48,369 nt of DNA from an uncultured Flavobacteriales bacterium (GTDB lineage: Bacteria; Bacteroidota; Bacteroidia; Flavobacteriales_D; Crocinitomicaceae), in NCBI GenBank assembly GCA_903939755.1, contig CAJAII010000037.1, positions 1 to 48,369 of the forward strand, read 5' to 3'. Shown here piece by piece: positions 42,797-48,369 of the stretch. Position numbers and translations under genes: made by a program. Numbering within the stretch: the first letter of the stretch is position 1; each line of letters starts with the position of its first letter. Under the pieces are notes generated by a model. That model did not search any database. It was not told the origin of the DNA and was given only the letters and a program-made list of their open reading frames with translations.

Positions 42797-45571
42797 TTAA
42801 CTAATTTTTTCTTTTAAAAATTTTCCTGTTGAATTATTTTCAACTTTTATTAGGGATTCAGGAGTTCCCGAAAATAACAAATTCCCTCCTTCTTCACCTC
42901 CCGTTGGACCTAAATCAATGATCCAGTCGGCGCATTTAATTACTTCAATGTTGTGTTCAATAACAAGGATGGAATTACCTTTATTAATTAATGCGTAGAA
43001 AGCAATTAGTAGTTTTTCGATATCGTAGAAATGTAATCCTGTGGTAGGTTCATCAAAAATAAATAGGGTAGGTGCGGTTGAACCTTTTGAAAGGAAGGAG
43101 GCTAATTTTATTCTTTGTGCTTCTCCACCGCTCATCGTACTAGAGGATTGTCCGACTTTTAAATACCCAAGACCAATATCAACTAAAGGTTTAATTTTTG
43201 CAGCAATTTTTTGTTCAGTTTTATCCAAAGAAGCATCAAAAAAATGATAAGCATCAGTAATATTCATAGAAAGTAATTCGTGAATGTTGATCCCACGATA
43301 GCTTACTTCTAAGGTTTCGGCCTTGTATCTTTTCCCCTTACATGTTTCGCATGGAAGTTCTATGTCTGCCATAAACTGCATGCCTACGGTTATGATTCCT
43401 TCTCCTTCGCACATTTCACAACGTCCGCCTTCGACATTAAAACTGAAAAATCCTGGTTTGTATCCGCGCATTTTTGCTAATGCTTGCCTAGCATACAGCT
43501 CTCGGATGTCATCAAAGGCTTTTACATACGTAATTGGATTGCTGCGGGAGGATTTTCCTATTGGATTTTGATCTATAAATTCAACGTTCTGTATTTTTTT
43601 TAAATCGCCTGCTAAGGTGTCAAATCCAGTATTTAATTCGCTAGTTAGTCCTAAATGTGCTCGGAAACCAGGGTATAAAATTTCTTTTATGAGTGTTGAT
43701 TTTCCGGAGCCAGACACCCCGGTAACGCATACTAAAGAATTTAATGGAATGTCAACTGTTATGTTCTTTAGGTTGTTTTTTCTTGCGCCTGTTATGGTTA
43801 TTTTGTTATTCGAAATTCGTCTCTTCGTAGGAAGTGGAATGCTTTTCTTTTGTGTTAAATAATCGGCGGTTAAACTATTTTTAGCTTTTGATAGTTCATT
43901 AAATGTTCCTTGGAAGACTACTTCTCCTCCAAATTGTCCTGCAAATGGTCCGATGTCAATAATGGAGTCTGCTGCTCTCATTATTTCTTCTTCGTGTTCG
44001 ACTATAAGAACTGTATTTCCTAATGCTGTTAGGTTCTTTAATACTGAAATTAATCGCTGTGTATCGATTGGGTGCAGACCAATAGATGGCTCATCTAAGA
44101 CATAAATGGTTCCCACTAAACTACTTCCTAAAGCTGTGGCTAAATTGATTCGTTGAGATTCTCCACCCGATAAAGTGTTTGAGGCTCTGTTTAACGTGAG
44201 GTATCCTAAACCGACATTTTTTAAGAAACCTAATCGTTGAATTATTTCTGGTAATATGCGTTTGCTTATCGTCTTATCTGCATCACTTAATGTTAAATTA
44301 GAGAAGAATTCATAGCATTGACTTATCGGAAGAAGAACGATATCTTGAATCGAATACTGATTGATTTTTACATAACAGGTATCTCCACGTAATCGCGTTC
44401 CTAAACATTCGGGACATTCTGTTTGACCTCTATACCTAGAAAGCATAACACGATATTGAATCTTATATAATTGACTTTCAATGAATTTAAAGAATTTATT
44501 TAAACCCATAAAGTAGGTATTTCCCTCCCATAAAAGCTTGTATTCTTCGGTTGTTAATTGATTTACAGGCCGGTGGATTGGAAAATCGAATTTTTTAGCA
44601 TTAAATATAAGGGCTTGCAGGTATTCTCCCATAACTTCCCCTTTCCATGGGGCAATTGCATCTTCGTATATGCTTAAGCTTTTATTGGGAAATACCAGAT
44701 TCTCATCTATTCCCAATACTTTTCCGTATCCTTCACATGTTTTGCAGGCCCCAAAAGGATTGTTGAATGTAAAGAAGTGTATGCTCGGTTCTTGAAATGT
44801 CATTCCATCTAGTTCAAATAAATTATTGAACCAATGAATGGTTTTATCATCAATATCTAATAGTCCACAGGATCCCTTACCTTCTTGAAATGCCAATTGA
44901 ATGGAGTCGATATAACGGGCATTATTTTCATCATTATCACTTTCAATTATGATTCGATCAATTACAATTAAGCCATCATTTAAGGGAGTAGGATGGGTAA
45001 TTAGCTCGGTTAATTGTGTGATATTATTATTTAAGTAAATTCTATTAAAACCTTTATTTATAAGTGATTGTATTTTTGTTTCTGGTGTTGAATTACTGGT
45101 GTCAATAATGGGACAAACGATGGCTATTTTTCGTTTGTCGGGATAGCTAATTAGCGCTTGTAGCACATCTTGAGGGGTATGTTTTTTTACAAGTTGATTG
45201 GATATGGGTGAAATTGTAAGTCCAATTCTTGCAAATAATATTTTTAGATAATCGTATATTTCTGTCGTTGTGCCAACTGTTGATCTTGGATTACTAGTAA
45301 TCACTTTTTGTTGAATGGCAATGCTGGGTGCTATACCTTTTATATAATCCGTTTCTGGTTTATTTAACTTACCAAGGAATTGCCTTGCGTAAGAAGACAT
45401 GCTTTCAATGAATCTTCGCTGTCCTTCTGCAAAGATGGTATCAAATGCTAAAGATGATTTGCCAGAACCTGAAACTCCTGTGATTACAGTAAGTTCTTTG
45501 TGATTGATCGTTAAATCAATGTTTTTTAAATTGTGGACCCTAGCTCCTTTTATTTCAATTTTTGTTTTCAC
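42797..45571 (-). CDS. uvrA: Excinuclease ABC subunit A
   Basis: A 924-residue DNA damage sensor of nucleotide excision repair, made of two ABC modules. Walker A1 is GVSGSGKSS at 32-40 and Walker A2 GVSGSGKSTL near 620. Signatures LSGGESQRI and MSGGEAQRI are both present. Zinc modules are visible as CKTCEGYGK, CPECLGTRL and CEMCEGEG/CETCKGKRY. UvrA pairs with UvrB, not in this window. The start is GTG at 45571, matching the usual MKTKIEIKGARVHNLKNI. The promoter box is only five bases upstream. Divergent from the APC permease. Confidence 0.97.
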   Translation of the reverse strand: MKTKIEIKGARVHNLKNIDLTINHKELTVITGVSGSGKSSLAFDTIFAEGQRRFIESMSSYARQFLGKLNKPETDYIKGIAPSIAIQQKVITSNPRSTVGTTTEIYDYLKILFARIGLTISPISNQLVKKHTPQDVLQALISYPDKRKIAIVCPIIDTSNSTPETKIQSLINKGFNRIYLNNNITQLTELITHPTPLNDGLIVIDRIIIESDNDENNARYIDSIQLAFQEGKGSCGLLDIDDKTIHWFNNLFELDGMTFQEPSIHFFTFNNPFGACKTCEGYGKVLGIDENLVFPNKSLSIYEDAIAPWKGEVMGEYLQALIFNAKKFDFPIHRPVNQLTTEEYKLLWEGNTYFMGLNKFFKFIESQLYKIQYRVMLSRYRGQTECPECLGTRLRGDTCYVKINQYSIQDIVLLPISQCYEFFSNLTLSDADKTISKRILPEIIQRLGFLKNVGLGYLTLNRASNTLSGGESQRINLATALGSSLVGTIYVLDEPSIGLHPIDTQRLISVLKNLTALGNTVLIVEHEEEIMRAADSIIDIGPFAGQFGGEVVFQGTFNELSKAKNSLTADYLTQKKSIPLPTKRRISNNKITITGARKNNLKNITVDIPLNSLVCVTGVSGSGKSTLIKEILYPGFRAHLGLTSELNTGFDTLAGDLKKIQNVEFIDQNPIGKSSRSNPITYVKAFDDIRELYARQALAKMRGYKPGFFSFNVEGGRCEMCEGEGIITVGMQFMADIELPCETCKGKRYKAETLEVSYRGINIHELLSMNITDAYHFFDASLDKTEQKIAAKIKPLVDIGLGYLKVGQSSSTMSGGEAQRIKLASFLSKGSTAPTLFIFDEPTTGLHFYDIEKLLIAFYALINKGNSILVIEHNIEVIKCADWIIDLGPTGGEEGGNLLFSGTPESLIKVENNSTGKFLKEKIS

Positions 45572-45576
45572 TGGTG

Positions 45577-45584
45577 CAAAGGTA
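45577..45584 (-). promoter_or_regulatory. -7 promoter box of uvrA
   Basis: TACCTTTG on the minus strand matches TAnnTTTG. Only five bases separate it from the GTG start, which predicts a leaderless mRNA. No TTG at -33 spacing. Confidence 0.5.
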
Positions 45585-45601
45585 CGAGTTGAAGATAAAA
45601 T

Positions 45602-45633
45602 TTGAAGTGTAAGTATATTTTTTTATACTTTTA
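45602..45633 (+). promoter_or_regulatory. Candidate promoter of the APC permease gene
   Basis: TTG at 45602-45604 and TACTTTTA at 45626-45633 (seven of eight consensus positions if the last base is counted) are spaced by 21 bases. The box ends 21 bases before the ATG at 45655. Confidence 0.4.
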
Positions 45634-45654
45634 GAGCGAATAAAAAATTACAAG

Positions 45655-47328
45655 ATGGATTTCAGGTCATTATTTCGTAAAAAATCAGCTACAGTATCAG
45701 CTCATGATGAAGGTGATGGCCACGGTCATGGCCTTAGTAAAGTATTAACTGTTCGTGATCTTACTTTCTTTGGAGTTGCTGCAATTATTGGAGGAGGGAC
45801 ATTTAGCGCCATTGGTAATGCCTGTTTTTCTGGAGGGCCAGGCGTAGTTTTGTTGTACGTTATTTGCGCTATTGCTTGTGGATTTACTGCCATGTGTTAC
45901 GCAGAATTTGCTGCCCGTGTACCGGTATCTGGAAGTGCTTATACATACGCTTATGTTTCCTTTGGTGAATTGTTTGCGTGGATTATTGGATGGGCCTTGT
46001 TAATGGAATATTCTATTGGAAATATTTATATAGCATTTTCGTGGAGTGGCTATTTTACCAATTTGCTTCATGGTTTTGGTATTGATTTACCCACTTGGTT
46101 AACGATTAACTATAGAGCGGCACATGATGCTTTCACTTCTACCAAAATTGGAACGGAAGGCTTCTCTGCATGGAATGCTGCACCGCAATTGGGCGGCCTG
46201 CGAATTATTTTTGATTTACCGGGTGTTATGATTAATGTATTGATTACGTGGCTCGTTTACATTGGGACTAAAGAATCGCGGAACATCAGCAATTTTATGG
46301 TTATTATTAAACTCGTTGTGGTCATATTGGTCATTATTGTTGGTTTTTTCTATATCGATATTGACAATTGGACACCATTCTTACCTAACGGATTTGGTGG
46401 CGTAATGGCTGGAGTATCTGCTGTGTTTTTTGCTTACATTGGATTTGATGCTGTTTCAACCCTTGCCGAAGAGGCAAAGAACCCACAACGAGATCTTCCG
46501 CGTGGAATGATCTATTCCCTCGTAATTTGTACGGCAGCCTATATTTTACTAGCACTTGTCCTCACTGGGATGGTTTCGTATAAAGATTTAGGTGTTTCTG
46601 ATCCTTTGGCGGAAATCTTTCAGCTGAAAGGAGTAAAGTGGATGTTGTACATTGTTTCCGTTGCAGCTGTTGTAGCAATGACCAGTGTTATGCTTGTTTT
46701 TCAAATGGGACAACCACGTATATGGATGACCATGAGTCGCGATGGATTATTGCCAAAGAAATTTTCTAAGATTCATCCTAAATATAAAACTCCGGGTTTT
46801 GCCACGATTGTTACAGGATTCGTTGTTGGGGTTCCGATGTTCTTTACCGATGAAAATTTCATCCTTGATTTCACGAGTATAGGAACATTGTTTGCATTTG
46901 TTCTAGTATGTGGAGGTGTGCTCATGCTTCCATCTCAAAAAGGAACGCCGGAAGGAGAGCCAACTAAAGGTCGTTTTCGTCTTCCATACATCAATGCGAA
47001 GTATATTTTTCCGGGAATAATCATTTCAATATTCACGTTTTTAATTATTCAGTTTCCAACATTTTTTACGGAAACTATTTTCTTAAAAGGCGAAAACTAC
47101 GCTCAAAGTATTCCGATGCTTTGCTTCTTTGTAATTTGTTTAGTAATGACCGTCCTTTCATTTAAGAAAAATCTTTCTTTAATACCTGTACTCGGTTTAG
47201 TGTCATGCTGCTATTTGCTTACAGGAATGGCCGCGAATAATTGGAAATGGTTCTTCATCTGGTTTGCCATCGGCCTTGTAGTGTATTTTCTTTATGGACA
47301 CAAGAACAGTAGATTAGCAAAAAAATAA
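45655..47328 (+). CDS. APC-superfamily amino-acid permease
   Basis: A 557-residue inner-membrane transporter with about 12-14 membrane segments, related to cationic amino-acid transporters. The first helix carries the unwound GIGGGTFSAIG-like motif (IIGGGTFSAIG, about 41-51). Helix three has CYAEFAARVPVSGSAYTYAYV. A mid-protein motif AYIGFDAVSTLAEEAKNPQRDLPRG is typical of the group. The N-terminal tail is His-rich (HDEGDGHGHG). The substrate is not evident. Divergent from uvrA. The next gene starts one base after its stop. Confidence 0.93.
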   Translation: MDFRSLFRKKSATVSAHDEGDGHGHGLSKVLTVRDLTFFGVAAIIGGGTFSAIGNACFSGGPGVVLLYVICAIACGFTAMCYAEFAARVPVSGSAYTYAYVSFGELFAWIIGWALLMEYSIGNIYIAFSWSGYFTNLLHGFGIDLPTWLTINYRAAHDAFTSTKIGTEGFSAWNAAPQLGGLRIIFDLPGVMINVLITWLVYIGTKESRNISNFMVIIKLVVVILVIIVGFFYIDIDNWTPFLPNGFGGVMAGVSAVFFAYIGFDAVSTLAEEAKNPQRDLPRGMIYSLVICTAAYILLALVLTGMVSYKDLGVSDPLAEIFQLKGVKWMLYIVSVAAVVAMTSVMLVFQMGQPRIWMTMSRDGLLPKKFSKIHPKYKTPGFATIVTGFVVGVPMFFTDENFILDFTSIGTLFAFVLVCGGVLMLPSQKGTPEGEPTKGRFRLPYINAKYIFPGIIISIFTFLIIQFPTFFTETIFLKGENYAQSIPMLCFFVICLVMTVLSFKKNLSLIPVLGLVSCCYLLTGMAANNWKWFFIWFAIGLVVYFLYGHKNSRLAKK

Positions 47329-47329
47329 G

Positions 47330-47833
47330 ATGAAAAGATTTCATGTTAATATAAGTGTGGCCTGTACCGACGAAATTTTTGCTAAAATTTTCTCCGAAAA
47401 ACTCATCGAAACGGTGACTGATTTTTATATCGAAACCAAAACAAAAAAATCACGCGGTAATGTAATGTTATTGCAAAACAGAGCAGACTCGGTTCAACGC
47501 GAATTAAATGCAGCCCTATATGGCCGTGCACAATTCGGCGACCAAAACATGGGCCTCATTCGCCAACAAGCAGCCGTGCCCAAATTAAAACAAGAAATGA
47601 AAGTGCAAATGTTGGGTACCTTATACGGTGAGTTGGTTAAGAATTTAGAATTTGCTAAATTAACATTGATGCGCGAAGAGCCATTGGTGCAAATAATCGA
47701 TCAACCCATTTTGCCATTGCCTAAAGCAAAGCTAGGGAAATTAAAAGCCATGGTAATGGGTGGATTTTTGTTTGGATTTTTGAGTATTTTTGGATTGGGT
47801 GGGAAGAAAGTTTGGAAGTACATTGTTGAATAA
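47330..47833 (+). pseudogene. N-terminally truncated Wzz/chain-length determinant
   Basis: A 167-residue frame matching the C-terminal half of a Wzz-type polysaccharide co-polymerase: VTDFYIETKTKKSRGNV, then DSVQRELNAALYGRAQ, and VQIIDQPILPLPKAKLGK before a final membrane helix (AMVMGGFLFGFLSIFGLGG). Full-length proteins have about 350 residues with an N-terminal membrane helix that is missing here. The frame closes upstream within the APC gene, and the start codon lies one base after that stop. The text appears to be a 5'-deleted copy at the border of a surface-polysaccharide locus. It could still be expressed, but an active co-polymerase is unlikely. Confidence 0.7.
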
Positions 47834-47850
47834 AAATTTAAAGTTATAAA

Positions 47851-48369
47851 ATGAAAGTTGTAATTCTTGCTGGTGGATTTGGAACAAGGTTAGCTGAAGA
47901 AACCGACGTTAGGCCTAAACCAATGGTGGAAATTGGTGGAATGCCAATATTATGGCATATTATGAAAATTTACTCTAGTTATGGCTACAATGATTTTGTC
48001 GTATGCTTAGGGTATAAAGGGTATATTATCAAAGAATATTTTGCAAATTTATTTTTACATCATTCAGATGTAACGATAGATGTAAAAAATAATAAGCTAG
48101 AAGTTCATAATAATTTTGCAGAAGACTGGAAAATAACATTGGTAGAAACTGGTCCTGAAACCTTAACAGGTGGAAGAATAAAGCGAGTGCAAAAATATAT
48201 TGGCAATGAAGCTTTTATGTTAACCTATGGTGATGGAGTATCAAATGTTAACATTAAAGAGTTAGTTGACTTCCATAAAAAAAATAATAAACTGTGTACT
48301 GTTACCTCTGTTCAACCAAGTGGACGTTTTGGTGTATTACAAATTAATAATGATTCATTAGTAGAGTCT
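47851..48369 (+). CDS. rfbF: Glucose-1-phosphate cytidylyltransferase (partial)
   Basis: The first 173 residues of a nucleotidyltransferase, cut by the window edge. The nucleotide-binding signature VILAGGFGTRLAEETDVRPK and KPMVEIGGMPILWHIMKIYS are typical of RfbF, as is VVCLGYKGYIIKEYF and YGDGVSNVNIKELVDFHK. The enzyme makes CDP-glucose, the precursor of 3,6-dideoxyhexoses in O-antigen-like polymers. It begins 17 bases after the truncated wzz, so it is probably in the same polysaccharide operon. The 3' part is outside the window. Confidence 0.9.
   Translation, partial: MKVVILAGGFGTRLAEETDVRPKPMVEIGGMPILWHIMKIYSSYGYNDFVVCLGYKGYIIKEYFANLFLHHSDVTIDVKNNKLEVHNNFAEDWKITLVETGPETLTGGRIKRVQKYIGNEAFMLTYGDGVSNVNIKELVDFHKKNNKLCTVTSVQPSGRFGVLQINNDSLVES

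Noticed and set aside
42105..43862. Several plus-strand open frames of 60-130 codons opposite cmk and uvrA
   Set aside because: They mirror the strongly conserved minus-strand genes, have no start context and show no protein-like features.
1..48369. CRISPR arrays, tRNA or rRNA genes, prophage or intact insertion sequences
   Set aside because: No regular spaced repeats, cloverleaf-like sequences, transposase or phage structural genes were seen in reading; a covariance-model search would be decisive.

Overview
The window is a dense, AT-rich stretch of a Bacteroidota chromosome, most likely from order Flavobacteriales (a Fluviicola/Crocinitomicaceae-like lineage is my guess, not proven). Support comes from PorX and a DUF6089/PorG-like protein of the type IX secretion system, a TonB receptor with a carboxypeptidase-regulatory N-domain, many small lipoproteins, a split SUF system, and promoter boxes of the Bacteroidota type (TAnnTTTG, sometimes with an upstream TTG). 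There are no rRNA, tRNA, CRISPR, phage or intact insertion-sequence genes, and no gene-free stretch exceeds 300 bases; the longest, 40419-40676 (258 bases), holds repeat-like hairpins.

Layout. 1-7050: small lipoproteins, a secreted transglutaminase-like protein, a lipid-anchored phosphatase/phosphodiesterase-like protein, a YARHG lipoprotein, a LuxE-like acyl-protein synthase, a half-size TauE permease and an M20 amidohydrolase. 7050-9331 (minus): sufS-sufE-DUF59, followed by a 5'-truncated outer-membrane barrel relic. 9400-12233: porX divergent from an HD-domain hydrolase, with a good promoter between them. 13127-18892: guaB, two periplasmic PpiC-type isomerases and a MoxR ATPase. 19042-23036: TPR protein, a ComA-family phosphosulfolactate synthase, a WD40 protein and a DUF6089 barrel. 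23038-30274 (minus): hldD, a deoxynucleoside kinase, a secreted propeller-like protein, a GH3-family enzyme, a previously uncalled 32-residue membrane protein, a Bax inhibitor-1 homologue, folE, a QueD/PTPS homologue and mtaB.

30377-36000: cystathionine beta-synthase, a signal-less BtuF-like binding protein and a DCC protein; then a secreted protein of four tandem repeats, bounded by a duplicated 3' end of gmhA; gmhA; a short-chain dehydrogenase; a serine hydrolase. 36160-40418: an HI0933-type flavoprotein, an unknown membrane-anchored protein and a TonB receptor. 40677-45571 (minus): two lipoproteins, cmk and uvrA. 45655 to the end: an APC amino-acid permease, then abruptly an N-terminally truncated Wzz and the start of rfbF, which looks like the edge of a surface-polysaccharide locus.

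Functionally most of the window is housekeeping: envelope assembly (isomerases, T9SS parts, ADP-heptose enzymes hldD and gmhA), nucleotide and pterin metabolism (guaB, cmk, folE, QueD, dNK), Fe-S assembly and DNA repair. I see no clear new defence or mobile system. The best leads are the repeat-protein cassette flanked by a gmhA 3'-end duplication, the uncalled small membrane protein with its own promoter box, promoter boxes placed so close to the start codon that leaderless transcripts are expected, the truncated wzz at the polysaccharide-locus border, and the ComA-family gene as a possible sulfonate source.
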